Assembly (NCBI RefSeq): GCF_000739815.1
Contig: NZ_BBJJ01000005.1
Span: 62,001-126,000 of the forward strand
DNA from: Paraburkholderia mimosarum LMG 23256 = NBRC 106338
GTDB taxonomy: Bacteria > Pseudomonadota > Gammaproteobacteria > Burkholderiales > Burkholderiaceae
DNA length: 64,000 nucleotides
Reading direction: 5' to 3'
The notes beneath the pieces were generated by a model. The model worked only from the letters and a program-made list of their open reading frames with translations, searched no databases and was not told where the DNA came from. Made by a program: the position numbers and the translations under genes. Below, piece after piece: positions 10,542 through 18,291 of the stretch (position 1 is the first letter of the stretch; every line of letters starts with the position of its first letter).

Positions 10542-11048
10542 ATGAGCCAGCACGCACAAGCCGGTAGTGCAGATGTCGTGTGTACACGCGATGTGTCAGT
10601 CGGCGCCCACCTCGCCACGCAGCGGCCCGGTTATCGGCATCACGGCATCTACGTCGGGAACGGCCGCGTCATTCACTACGCCGGCCTTTCGCGCGGCCTT
10701 GGCAGCGGCCCGGTCGAGGTCGTCTCCATCGAGCTTTTTGCTGCGGGCTTCGGCTTCGAGGTCGTTCAGCACCCGCACGCGCGGTACGCGGGACTCGAGG
10801 TCGCTCGCCGCGCGGCATCGCGGCTCGGCGAGAAAAACTACCGGTTGCTCACCAACAATTGCGAACATCTCTGCCTGTGGTGCGTGCTTGGACACGGGAA
10901 AAGCGAACAGGTGGATGCCTGCATGCGCAATCCTGCTCTCGCCGCACGAGTGCTGCTTACGTTGATGGTTTGCAAGCTGATGCGTGACGGTTTGCTGGCG
11001 TCTTTCGGCAAGACGATGAACATCCCGGTCCCGGTCCTGGGCTGCTGA
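10542..11048 (+). CDS. LRAT-domain (NlpC/P60-superfamily) protein
   Basis: 168-residue protein with the circularly permuted papain-like LRAT fold. The likely triad is His34 (YRHHGIYVGNG), His45 (VIHYAG) and Cys107 (TNNCEHLCLW), in the H-H-C order of lecithin-retinol acyltransferases and their phospholipase/acyltransferase relatives. The last 45 residues contain one hydrophobic segment (about 129-147) that could anchor it to a membrane. The ATG chosen follows GGAG by seven bases; in-frame codons upstream lack homology. Bacterial members are mostly uncharacterised; an acyl transfer or thiol hydrolase reaction on lipid is plausible. It stands alone and is convergent with the HTH gene at 11260. 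Confidence 0.82.
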   Translation: MSQHAQAGSADVVCTRDVSVGAHLATQRPGYRHHGIYVGNGRVIHYAGLSRGLGSGPVEVVSIELFAAGFGFEVVQHPHARYAGLEVARRAASRLGEKNYRLLTNNCEHLCLWCVLGHGKSEQVDACMRNPALAARVLLTLMVCKLMRDGLLASFGKTMNIPVPVLGC

Positions 11049-11259
11049 TGCCGCCGCCGACCGCGCCATGGTGAATGAGATGCATCAAACGCGACTGTCC
11101 GGAAATTTCCCTCTGGCTCGCGCGATGGCACCGCCACAAGACGGTGCTCGACGGGCTGGTCCCATGCAAGCTGGCAGCGCAGTCGAGTCTCCGCACACTG
11201 TTCCGGATGCGCTCGAACAACGATAGTCCGGAAAGCTCGGTCTATCGCCGATATCTGGC

Positions 11260-11949
11260 CTATCGAGCCATGACTGTCACGACTACATGCAGGATGAACG
11301 ATGGACCAAAGCACGGATGCCCTTCGCGGTCCTCGATTCGCCAGATTGAGGCAACCGTGCAGTTTTCATTTGGCGCAGCGAAGTCGACCGACAGACGTAT
11401 GGGTTGCCCCGGTTGCGTGTCGGGAATTGCAATTTCCCTGTGCAGACTCGACAGGTGCGCATCCAGAACGACCTCTAGCCCGGTATTGTTTCGGGTCCGC
11501 CGCGCCATCACGTACTCACCATCGACACGCACGAGGCGACGACCCAGCCACGGGCGTGTACCGAGGTTCTGTATCTCCCATACCTTTTGAAACACCTCTC
11601 CCGGCAGGACTACCGTTTGATCTGGCGTCGTGACATCGGCATTGAAGACGGCAACATCTTCCGGGTCGTGAAGGCCTACCGCCCTGTTCGTAGGCGCCAC
11701 GGGTGCTCCCGTTGCTGGCGCTCCACTGAGATCAGCGTAGTAGCGGAACAGCAGCAATGGCGATACCTGTATCGCCCTGGCCAGTTTCACCAACGTCCGT
11801 ACTGAGGGGTCTTGAGCGATTCCGCCTGAAAGCCCGTACAGATACGTTCTCGACAAACCCGCCTCCCTGGCAATCGCCGTCATCGATTTACCGAGTTCGC
11901 GGCCACGACGTGCGATCAACGCTCGCAGCGTCTCTTTCCTCACTTGCAT
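11260..11949 (-). CDS. HTH regulator with NBR1-like FW (four-tryptophan) domain
   Basis: 229-residue protein. Residues 5-70 form a Cro/C1-type helix-turn-helix (SMTAIAREAGLSRTYLYGL, then SVRTLVKLARAIQV). Residues about 105-229 match the immunoglobulin-like FW domain of NBR1: the start of the domain aligns with VLPGEVFQKVWEIQN, followed by RPW, a long central strand region, SIWRIED and FGPSF. Tryptophans 124, 134 and 203 are kept; the fourth (usually FGPxFW) is Ile here. FW domains occur in bacteria fused to helix-turn-helix or enzyme domains; the ligand is unknown. The gene is divergent from the short dioxygenase-like gene and LysE exporter at 12170-13293, so it is the probable regulator of that pair. 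Confidence 0.8.
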   Translation of the reverse strand: MQVRKETLRALIARRGRELGKSMTAIAREAGLSRTYLYGLSGGIAQDPSVRTLVKLARAIQVSPLLLFRYYADLSGAPATGAPVAPTNRAVGLHDPEDVAVFNADVTTPDQTVVLPGEVFQKVWEIQNLGTRPWLGRRLVRVDGEYVMARRTRNNTGLEVVLDAHLSSLHREIAIPDTQPGQPIRLSVDFAAPNENCTVASIWRIEDREGHPCFGPSFILHVVVTVMAR

Positions 11950-12169
11950 TCGCTTTCCCCATCGGCCTGCAGGTGGCTACGCGATCGTACACCAGGAAGG
12001 ACAGTTTGATCGTCGCTACAAACCGCAAAGTCCCGAGAATAGGCTGATGGCGACCACCACGGCCAGGGGCGTCAATCACAGAGCATGCTCGCTCGTTAGA
12101 TGGGTGAGCAACAAAATTACTGAGAGCACGGTTGGCCGCAATGCAAACCAACGTGAACTGGAGACAGTG

Positions 12170-12664
12170 ATGTCCGATATTCAAAGCTGCGCTGAAGCAA
12201 TTGCCAGAACGGGATCTGGAACCATCTCGATGACCATGGCGATGATGGAGAGTTACGCATCGCTGATCGACGGCTTCCCAGCGATACCCGAAGAAACGAA
12301 GCGGAGTTATCGCTTCGATGACGAGACCGACGGATTTCTCCCATTCGGATCGGAATATGCTCATGCCGACACGAAGCCTGTGCGGTTGCTTGAAAACGAA
12401 CTCGCCGTTCTATCCGGCTCACTACTCACTCAACTGTCCGATTGCGCGATTCCTGCGACCTACCACGCAGTCCTGAATCCCGGTCGGCCCCGCCAGCGCA
12501 GCTCGCTCATTTACTTCGCGAACCCAGATGGAGCAGAAGAGCTCATCGGATTTTGCAGGAAAAAGCGTGTCGACCTGTCCAGGTCGATGAATGTTCACCA
12601 CACCCGATTCGGCAACCGGCCCATCGCTCCTCGAACATATCCGGCACTACCGGGCGTGCAATGA
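12170..12664 (+). CDS. short isopenicillin-N-synthase-like protein, catalytic core incomplete
   Basis: 164-residue protein related to the isopenicillin N synthase/2OG-Fe(II) oxygenase family but about half the usual length. Residues 38-62 match the N-terminal segment that reads like IPEETKRSYRF...GFLPFGSEYA. Residues 78-120 match the C-terminal core: the distal iron His99 in PATYHAVLNPG, Arg/Ser of the 2OG clamp in RPRQRSSLIYFANPD. The middle of the barrel, including the HxD iron motif, is absent, so it is either inactive, a binding protein, or an internally deleted gene. The ATG follows GGAGA by eight bases; an upstream ATG at 12047 is in frame without a clear ribosome site. The stop overlaps the LysE start (ATGA). 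Confidence 0.6.
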   Translation: MSDIQSCAEAIARTGSGTISMTMAMMESYASLIDGFPAIPEETKRSYRFDDETDGFLPFGSEYAHADTKPVRLLENELAVLSGSLLTQLSDCAIPATYHAVLNPGRPRQRSSLIYFANPDGAEELIGFCRKKRVDLSRSMNVHHTRFGNRPIAPRTYPALPGVQ

Positions 12665-13293
12665 TCACTCCCGTTACGTCGCAGTTCTTCGACGGGTTCT
12701 TGTTGGGGATAGTACTGTTTTCCGCCCCTGGCCCAAAAGATGCCCTGGTCCTACGCCAAGGGGCCAGTGGCGGCTCTCTATGGGGTGTAGTCGCCATCTG
12801 CGTTATCGCCGATGCCGTACTCATCGCAATCGGCGCGGCCGGCGTCGGGGTTCTGCTCGACAGCCACCCTCGGGTCGTATCAGCGATGCTGCTCGCCGGG
12901 GCCGCATACCTGGTCTGGTTTGGCGGACAGCGCATGCTGGCCTGCATCAGAAACACGTCCACGCCCAACGGAGTTGACGGCGCTCCCAATATCCACCGAA
13001 GCCTGTTGAATACCACGCTCATGCTCAGTTTTGCCAACCCCTACGCATGGTTGGATACCATCGTCCTCATTGGCTCGACAGGAGCGGCAACGCCAGTCGC
13101 AGCGCGCCCATCCTTTTTCATCGGCACGATGTCGGCATCATGTATCTGGTTCATGATCCTCGCCACGGGTGCCCGGAAACTCACAGGCGTCTTCAAATAT
13201 CCGAAGGTCTGGCGCTGGCTCGACGCCGCTATCGCGCTATTGATGGCATACCTCACAGCAGGGTTGCTGCGGGATGCGATACGGTCGTTTTAG
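12661..13293 (+). CDS. LysE/RhtB-family amino-acid exporter
   Basis: 210-residue membrane protein with about six helices and the family signature near the N-terminus, 'FF.G...G..LFSAPGPKDALVLRQG', and a central 'FANPYAWLD' block before the fourth helix. The family exports basic or other amino acids and small polar metabolites from the cytoplasm. It is translationally coupled to the short oxygenase-like gene by an ATGA overlap, and the divergent HTH-FW gene probably controls both. LysE proteins next to amino-acid hydroxylases are known, so the exported compound may be a modified amino acid; this is inference. Confidence 0.87.
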   Translation: MITPVTSQFFDGFLLGIVLFSAPGPKDALVLRQGASGGSLWGVVAICVIADAVLIAIGAAGVGVLLDSHPRVVSAMLLAGAAYLVWFGGQRMLACIRNTSTPNGVDGAPNIHRSLLNTTLMLSFANPYAWLDTIVLIGSTGAATPVAARPSFFIGTMSASCIWFMILATGARKLTGVFKYPKVWRWLDAAIALLMAYLTAGLLRDAIRSF

Positions 13294-13403
13294 AGTCAAG
13301 GCAAAGGTATTGGCCAAGCCATATTCGGTGTCGTACTGGATGAAGCCCTGGGCACCGTTACCGCCCTCGCGGCGCTGCGCAGCCGGAAGGCGCGTCGGGC
13401 ACA

Positions 13404-14936
13404 TCAGGCCGGAAAGCCATCGGCCGCGTTCGGCGACTTCTGGTGACTGTCCGGCGCGAAGGCAATGCCATCCTGCCGGCACATGCGGCGCACCGCGCGC
13501 CGCGCGGTAATCAGGCCCGACGGCAAACCTCCGCCGGGCATGACCCACTGGCCGACCATCAGGAATCGCTGCAAGCCCGGCAGCGTGAGCGGCAACGGCC
13601 TTAAGCCCGTCTGAGGCGTGAGCAACCACCCTTCCATGCTGCCGTGCCAATTGCGTGTGCAGCGAACCACGGTGGCGGGCGTCGCAACATCGACCACTTC
13701 TATCGCATCGCCCACGCCGGGTATGCACGCGTTGAATATCCCGATCACGCCGTTCGCCACGCGTTGCTTTTCCGCTTCGTATTCCTGCGGATCGCGTTCG
13801 CTCAAATGCGACCAGTACTCCACATTGCGCGTCGGCAGCGTGCACGTTACGGCGGTCTTGCCAGGAGGCGCGAACGTCGGATCGTAGTTGAACAACCGGA
13901 AGGCAATCTGATTCAGCGCCGTTTGCGGATCGACCGTGAACGGCTTTTCGAGCAGACGGGTCATGTATCCGCACTGCTGCGAAAAATCGCGCGCCACACC
14001 GAGGCTCACCTGCAGGAACGAGGGGAAAGGCTTGTACGTGCGATAGACGTGCGCCATGCGCTCGCCGACATACCGCCCGTCGAGCAGATCGTAAATGATC
14101 GTGTGTCCGTCGGCGGCCGAGACGACCCAATCGGCCTCGATGCGCTCGCCGTCGCCGAGTTGCACGCCCACTGTCCTGTCGTTTTCCACGAGAACGCGCT
14201 CGACGCTCGCGCCTGTGCGCAACACGCCGCCAAGGTGCTGCAGGTTCTGCGCAATCGCGCCGATCACCGCCTGCGAGCCGCCAATCGGATAGCCCGCGTT
14301 GCGGTTGCTGACCCACGCGAGCGCGAAGACGAGCGCGAGCACTGCGAGCTGCGCATTTTCTCCTTCGCCAAAGAAGCCTCGCAGCAACGGGTCGTTGAAC
14401 CGCTTGCCATAAGCTTCGGAGGTGATATGCGAGAGGTTTTGCAGAAGCGGCATGTGGGGAAGCAATTGCAGCCCTGTCCTGATGCGCTCTCGCCATGCAC
14501 GGCTCAACGATGGCAGCGGGCAGTGACTCAGGCTGCGCACGGCATGCACGAACTGCCGGATCTGCGCTTCGTCGTGCGGCGCGTGCCGTAGCAGCTCGGC
14601 TTCGAGCCTTTCGAGATCAGGGTAGATAGAGAGTTGCTCGCCGCGTTCGCCTTCTACGCGCATCCATTCTTCCGGATAGACGAATTGCAGGCGGTCGATG
14701 TCGAACACTTCGCGCCATAACGCATGCATGGGGTCGCGCGGATTCGAGCCCAGCAGCCAGTGCAGACAAGCCTCGAAGGTATAGGCGCCGCGCCGCCAGC
14801 TGGTGGCGAGCCCGCCGGGACGTTCGTGCTGCTCGAGCACGGTGACGGCATACCCGCACTTGCGCGCATAGACCGCGGCGCAGAGGCCGGCGATACCGGC
14901 GCCAACGATGATCATTTTGGGGGCGATGGGATTCAT
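13404..14936 (-). CDS. phytoene-desaturase-like FAD oxidoreductase
   Basis: 510-residue flavoprotein of the CrtI/carotenoid isomerase superfamily. The dinucleotide fold begins at residue 9 (IIVGAGIAGLCAAVYARK, with the acidic residue in TVLEQHERPGGLATSW). A second FAD segment with the family's GG motif is near the C-terminus (VGQWVMPGGGLPSGLITARR). Family members desaturate, isomerise or saturate polyene lipids; no other carotenoid gene is present, so the substrate is unknown. It is the last gene of a minus-strand series (16244 to 13404) with two membrane proteins and a Cys-rich small protein, 54 bases after the last of these. Confidence 0.85.
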   Translation of the reverse strand: MNPIAPKMIIVGAGIAGLCAAVYARKCGYAVTVLEQHERPGGLATSWRRGAYTFEACLHWLLGSNPRDPMHALWREVFDIDRLQFVYPEEWMRVEGERGEQLSIYPDLERLEAELLRHAPHDEAQIRQFVHAVRSLSHCPLPSLSRAWRERIRTGLQLLPHMPLLQNLSHITSEAYGKRFNDPLLRGFFGEGENAQLAVLALVFALAWVSNRNAGYPIGGSQAVIGAIAQNLQHLGGVLRTGASVERVLVENDRTVGVQLGDGERIEADWVVSAADGHTIIYDLLDGRYVGERMAHVYRTYKPFPSFLQVSLGVARDFSQQCGYMTRLLEKPFTVDPQTALNQIAFRLFNYDPTFAPPGKTAVTCTLPTRNVEYWSHLSERDPQEYEAEKQRVANGVIGIFNACIPGVGDAIEVVDVATPATVVRCTRNWHGSMEGWLLTPQTGLRPLPLTLPGLQRFLMVGQWVMPGGGLPSGLITARRAVRRMCRQDGIAFAPDSHQKSPNAADGFPA

Positions 14937-14990
14937 GTCTGTGACTCCGGCGTGCAGGCCGCTGAATCGGGTACCAGGACACGCTGGTCG

Positions 14991-15197
14991 TTAGCGTCGT
15001 TCCTCGTCTTTCGAAGGTTGCCGACGCGGCTGCGCCGGTTCGTCACCAGGCGGCGCCGGCTCCCGCGTACAGGCGTCCGGGGGCGTGGAATAAGGGATGT
15101 CGTCGCAGCAACACGCGTACACCGGAAACCCGTATGCGTTCGTACCGACGATGGTCGTTGGCCCGTGCAGCGGGCACACGGCAGGATCGCCTATCAC
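14991..15197 (-). CDS. small Cys-rich protein, PAAR-like
   Basis: 68-residue protein starting with GTG after a strong AGGAGGA ribosome site five bases away, which makes it a real gene. The N-terminal half (PAVCPLHGPTTIVG, then a CCCD cluster at residues 29-32) recalls the CPxHG segment of PAAR-type proteins or a small metal site; the second half is Pro/Glu/Arg-rich and probably unstructured. It lies 37 bases after the membrane-protein gene at 15235 and 54 before the FAD enzyme. A role as metal or cluster carrier for the enzyme is possible but cannot be shown. Confidence 0.6.
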   Translation of the reverse strand: MIGDPAVCPLHGPTTIVGTNAYGFPVYACCCDDIPYSTPPDACTREPAPPGDEPAQPRRQPSKDEERR

Positions 15198-15234
15198 GCT
15201 TGTCCTCCTGATTTCGCCGGCGTGCCGAGAGACG

Positions 15235-15675
15235 CTACTTGCCTTGCAGCAGATCCATGAATGGCGGGAAGGTAAGCATCAAGCTTAACGCCAGCAGGAC
15301 CGACGAGACCAGAATGACCCATCCGAGCGCCACCGATTTCGTGCCCCACTGACGCGAGAGCGCGAACCACGATAGCAGCCACACGACGATGGCGCTCGTC
15401 GTGACGCCTGAAAGCGCGCCCGTCGGCTTGTAGAACGTGAAGAACCTGGCAGCCGCCGGAAATGCATCGCCGGCGAGCGCGAACAGGCCGACGGCAAAGC
15501 ATCCAATGCCCGCCGCGAGGATCGCGGCGGCCGCCGGTCCATTCGCAATCGTCTCCGCGCTACCGGACTGTGCCGCGCGTTTTGCCCCGGCCGTCTTTTC
15601 AGGCGCGAGCGATTCGCGAACCAGTCCCGCGTCTGCGGTCGAGGGCGAGCTGTTGCGGGTCTGTGGGGCGTTCAT
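15235..15675 (-). CDS. membrane protein of the FAD-enzyme operon
   Basis: 146-residue protein I do not recognise. A polar 45-residue N-terminal tail (Ser/Thr/Ala-rich) is followed by three or four hydrophobic segments (about 47-68, 90-108, 116-140). It begins two bases after the upstream membrane-protein gene ends, so the pair is co-translated and probably forms one complex. No catalytic motif or heme-binding His pair is obvious inside the helices. No ribosome site stronger than a weak GAGAG is present, in keeping with coupling. Confidence 0.6.
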   Translation of the reverse strand: MNAPQTRNSSPSTADAGLVRESLAPEKTAGAKRAAQSGSAETIANGPAAAAILAAGIGCFAVGLFALAGDAFPAAARFFTFYKPTGALSGVTTSAIVVWLLSWFALSRQWGTKSVALGWVILVSSVLLALSLMLTFPPFMDLLQGK

Positions 15676-15677
15676 GT

Positions 15678-16244
15678 TCACTCTCCCGTCATGAGGTGGA
15701 TCGCGGTGCCGCCGCGCACGGGCGCGTATTTGTTCAGGAAGGCGCCGAACGCCCCCGCTACGCCTGTCGCGATGAAGGCAACGACCGTAAATGCAAGGAC
15801 AGCGTGGCGGATCTGCCGCAGCCTGGCGAGAGCGGGACCGTATTTCCCGAATACATACGCCACCATCGTGATGGAGATCGGGGCGAGCCAGGCCACATGC
15901 TCCTTCCATTCCATTCCGAGGCTGTGCCAGCCGGACGTGTCGCGACTCGACATCAGAAGGCTCTTTGGGTAGCTCGACAGGTCGGCCAGGCCTGCCGGCG
16001 GCACCGCCCGATACCACGGGTAAACAATGTATGCGCCCGAGAAGACAGCCGCCCAGGCGAGCACCACCATTGCGACCAGGTACACCATCAGCAGCCTGTG
16101 CTCCCTCGGCGACGGCACCGACGGGCCACCCGGCGCAGTCATGCGGTAAAGCTCGGCAATCGCGCCGGAAAACGCGAGCATGAAAAGCGCCCCGAAGCCC
16201 ATGCCGTGCAGGACGGTCATCAGGTCGCGAAATGAAATTTCCAT
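15678..16244 (-). CDS. multi-helix membrane protein, first gene of the FAD-enzyme operon
   Basis: 188-residue integral membrane protein with four clear helices (about residues 8-32, 48-73, 113-133, 144-166). Histidines lie at or near helix ends (VLHGMGF, EHVAWLAP, RHAVLAF), which could ligate heme or quinone, but this is not proven. It looks like a conserved redox-associated membrane protein rather than a transporter. An FNR-type box is centred about 82 bases upstream of the ATG, so expression is probably raised at low oxygen. The next gene starts two bases after its stop. Confidence 0.65.
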   Translation of the reverse strand: MEISFRDLMTVLHGMGFGALFMLAFSGAIAELYRMTAPGGPSVPSPREHRLLMVYLVAMVVLAWAAVFSGAYIVYPWYRAVPPAGLADLSSYPKSLLMSSRDTSGWHSLGMEWKEHVAWLAPISITMVAYVFGKYGPALARLRQIRHAVLAFTVVAFIATGVAGAFGAFLNKYAPVRGGTAIHLMTGE

Positions 16245-16318
16245 GATGGGTCTCCAGTCTGACCGCGTTTCTGCGTCTTTTCTTGTTCGAAATGCTGCGC
16301 TCAGACGCTCTATCACGT

Positions 16319-16332
16319 TTGACCTGAGTCAA
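16319..16332. promoter_or_regulatory. FNR-type box before the membrane/FAD operon
   Basis: TTGAC-CTGA-GTCAA, a perfect 5-base inverted repeat with four-base spacer, matching eight of ten consensus positions of the FNR/ANR box. Its centre lies about 82 bases upstream of the ATG at 16244, giving a class II start near 16284. Confidence 0.6.
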
Positions 16333-16487
16333 GACTGGGGAGATCAAATACCAGGCAATGCGGAGCTGTCGCCCGACCGGCGCACAGTTCGCCGCACCGG
16401 TTTTCAGCGGAAACGCAACCAGGAATGCGCGCTAAGCGCATAGATAAGATTGGGCGCGTCCCGCAGGCTCGGGCCAGAAGACAACTG

Positions 16488-16955
16488 TCACCTTCCTGTT
16501 GTCAAGACTCCGGCGTCGTCCGGGTCCGCGTGCGTGTTCTCATTGCTTTCCACGCGTTCGATCTGCACTTGCATCGACCGTGCGTCTGTCAAACCCAAGG
16601 CCTTCGCCGCGGCATAGGAGAGATCGATAATGCGTTTTTTGACGTAGGGGCCGCGATCGTTGATGCGCACGACAACCGATTTTCCGGTTGCCAACGACCT
16701 GACGCGCACATGGCTGCCGAGCGGTAAGGTTCGATGGGCAGCAGTGAGTGCCCCGGCGTCGAAGCGTTCTCCGCTTGCGGTCAGTCGGCCCTCGAACTTC
16801 TCCGCATACCATGACGCCTCGCCCGACTGCACGATCTCGCGCCGCATATGACAGGAATCAGCCTGACACGCAGCATGCCTCGGCGCAATCTGTCCGCAAG
16901 CGGTGAATAATGCGCAGATTCCCAGGACGCCCATGTGGCGGAATGATAGCGCCAT
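16488..16955 (-). CDS. RlpA-like lipoprotein with double-psi beta barrel
   Basis: 155-residue protein with a signal peptide ending in a loose lipobox (LFTAC, Cys about residue 20). The double-psi barrel of RlpA follows: GEASWYAEKFEGRLTASGE, AAHRTLPLGSHVRVRSLATG, then VVRINDRGPYVKKRIIDLS. RlpA binds or cleaves denuded peptidoglycan at the septum; the conserved Asp/Glu positions are present but there is no SPOR domain, so this is the short form. The ATG giving MALSFRH is used. The gene stands alone. Confidence 0.85.
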   Translation of the reverse strand: MALSFRHMGVLGICALFTACGQIAPRHAACQADSCHMRREIVQSGEASWYAEKFEGRLTASGERFDAGALTAAHRTLPLGSHVRVRSLATGKSVVVRINDRGPYVKKRIIDLSYAAAKALGLTDARSMQVQIERVESNENTHADPDDAGVLTTGR

Positions 16956-17314
16956 GGATTCACATGCCAGTCGGTGAGAGAGGATTAACTTCCGAAAGAG
17001 GCGGCGCATTTGGCGTGCCCGGATACTCGATCCGGGCGATTTTTCCAGGCTTCGCGCAATCGCCCGTGCGATGGGCACGGGCACGCCGCAAGTACGTGAA
17101 ATAACTATTTATCAGCGGCCAAAAGGCAGCGCTGACGCCACTGAAATCTCGCGGACCGTTGCAACACGTTTTCGCAAAAGCAGGCAAACCACCTTCCCTT
17201 AGTCATCCTCATGATGTTCGTGAGACGCCATACGATCGAATCTCCTGTCCCCCATGAGTCCGTCGAGATGCACATGAAAATGCGATTCGTGAGGCGAGAC
17301 GACCGCGTCCGCAA
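16956..17314. other. intergenic region, no gene seen
   Basis: 359 bases between the RlpA gene and the end of the glycine-zipper gene. It must hold the RlpA promoter on the minus strand. No convincing reading frame, terminator or repeat was seen. Confidence 0.5.
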
Positions 17315-17944
17315 TCAATAGCGCGCGAGCTGGCTGCCGTTGACCTGTACACGATCGCCCGGGCGCAGGTCGCCCGGCGTCGGCACGTTGAACGCTCGCG
17401 TCGAGCCGTCGCTCATGCGCACGTCGATCTGGAATCCCGTGGGCTGACCCATCTGCTGGCCAATCTGGTTGCCTGCGTAGGCTCCGCCGAGCGCACCGAT
17501 GACGGTCGCTGCATCGCGACCGTGTCCCCCTCCAACCTGATTACCGAGGACGCCGCCAACCAGCGCGCCGACCACGGTGCCGGCAATGCCCGAAGCACCC
17601 GTGGCGCTACTCAGGGCGTGGATGCCCGCGATCGTGCCGTACTGCGTGCCGTACTGCGTGCCATATTGATTGCCGTGTTGCGAGTTGTATTGCGAACCGT
17701 ACTGGCCGATGTTTTGCGTGTCACGCGGCGGCTGCGGCGCGGGGGGCGCCTCGTAGACGGGTTGCCCAACGGTGCCCGGTTGTGCGTACACGGGCTGGCT
17801 GGGCGCGGGCGCAGCATACTGGCTCTGGTAGCCTTGCTGCGCGCCGTACGGCGCGTATCCCGTAGCAACGCATGCGGACAACGAAAGACTGGCCGCAGCG
17901 ACAAGCGCGGCGATGAGGGCGGACCGGGTAGAAAGGATGGGCAT
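17315..17944 (-). CDS. outer-membrane lipoprotein with glycine-zipper domain
   Basis: 209-residue lipoprotein. The signal peptide ends in a good lipobox (LSAC, Cys at residue 25). Residues 26-100 are a low-complexity Gln/Tyr/Pro linker with repeated QYG units. The glycine zipper 2TM domain follows (about 113-165: GIAGTVVGALVGGVLGNQVG and GALGGAYAGNQIGQQ), as in SlyB and Pcp. A C-terminal strand region (FQIDVRMSDGSTRAFNVP) resembles the envelope-stress lipoprotein family. It probably sits in the outer membrane and stabilises the envelope. The ATG begins a clear signal peptide; upstream in-frame codons are not part of it. Confidence 0.85.
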   Translation of the reverse strand: MPILSTRSALIAALVAAASLSLSACVATGYAPYGAQQGYQSQYAAPAPSQPVYAQPGTVGQPVYEAPPAPQPPRDTQNIGQYGSQYNSQHGNQYGTQYGTQYGTIAGIHALSSATGASGIAGTVVGALVGGVLGNQVGGGHGRDAATVIGALGGAYAGNQIGQQMGQPTGFQIDVRMSDGSTRAFNVPTPGDLRPGDRVQVNGSQLARY

Positions 17945-18160
17945 CACGGTGGAGTTGGCTTTGCCGTTGCGCCGGGCACGGCGAATTAAACGAGAGGAAG
18001 GCAGTTGCGCGGCAGTATACGGAATGCTCGCCCGCTCGTCCGCTGCGCGACGGTAACAACATGTAAAGTCCGTTGCGGGGTTAACGGCGAGCGCCGGCCT
18101 CTCCGGATCGCGACGATCTTTTGGCGCGCGCCCCGCTCCCCCGAAGGAATCTATATCGAA

Positions 18161-18183
18161 TCCGTTATACATCACATAACGGA
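18161..18183. promoter_or_regulatory. operator-like inverted repeat before the BMP gene
   Basis: TCCGTTAT-N7-ATAACGGA, a perfect 8-base inverted repeat with seven-base spacer, ending 108 bases before the BMP start codon in a 347-base region that is otherwise without a gene (17945-18291). The spacing fits a dimeric repressor such as a GntR- or TetR-type protein; no such gene is adjacent. Confidence 0.55.
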
Positions 18184-18291
18184 TCATATTTTCGGCTTCA
18201 ATATTGACTCACGACCATCTTCGCTGGCGCGACGCAGCCGGCCGTCTGCCCAATGGCGTCGCATCCTTACCTTCCCGTCTTCGGAGATTCA

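Noticed and set aside
11076..11089. ATGAG-ATGC-ATCAA as another FNR-type box
   Set aside because: Only the right half matches; the left half has two or more mismatches and no gene start lies at a suitable distance.
12047..12169. Earlier ATG start for the short oxygenase-like gene
   Set aside because: It lacks a ribosome site, whereas GGAGA lies eight bases before the ATG at 12170.
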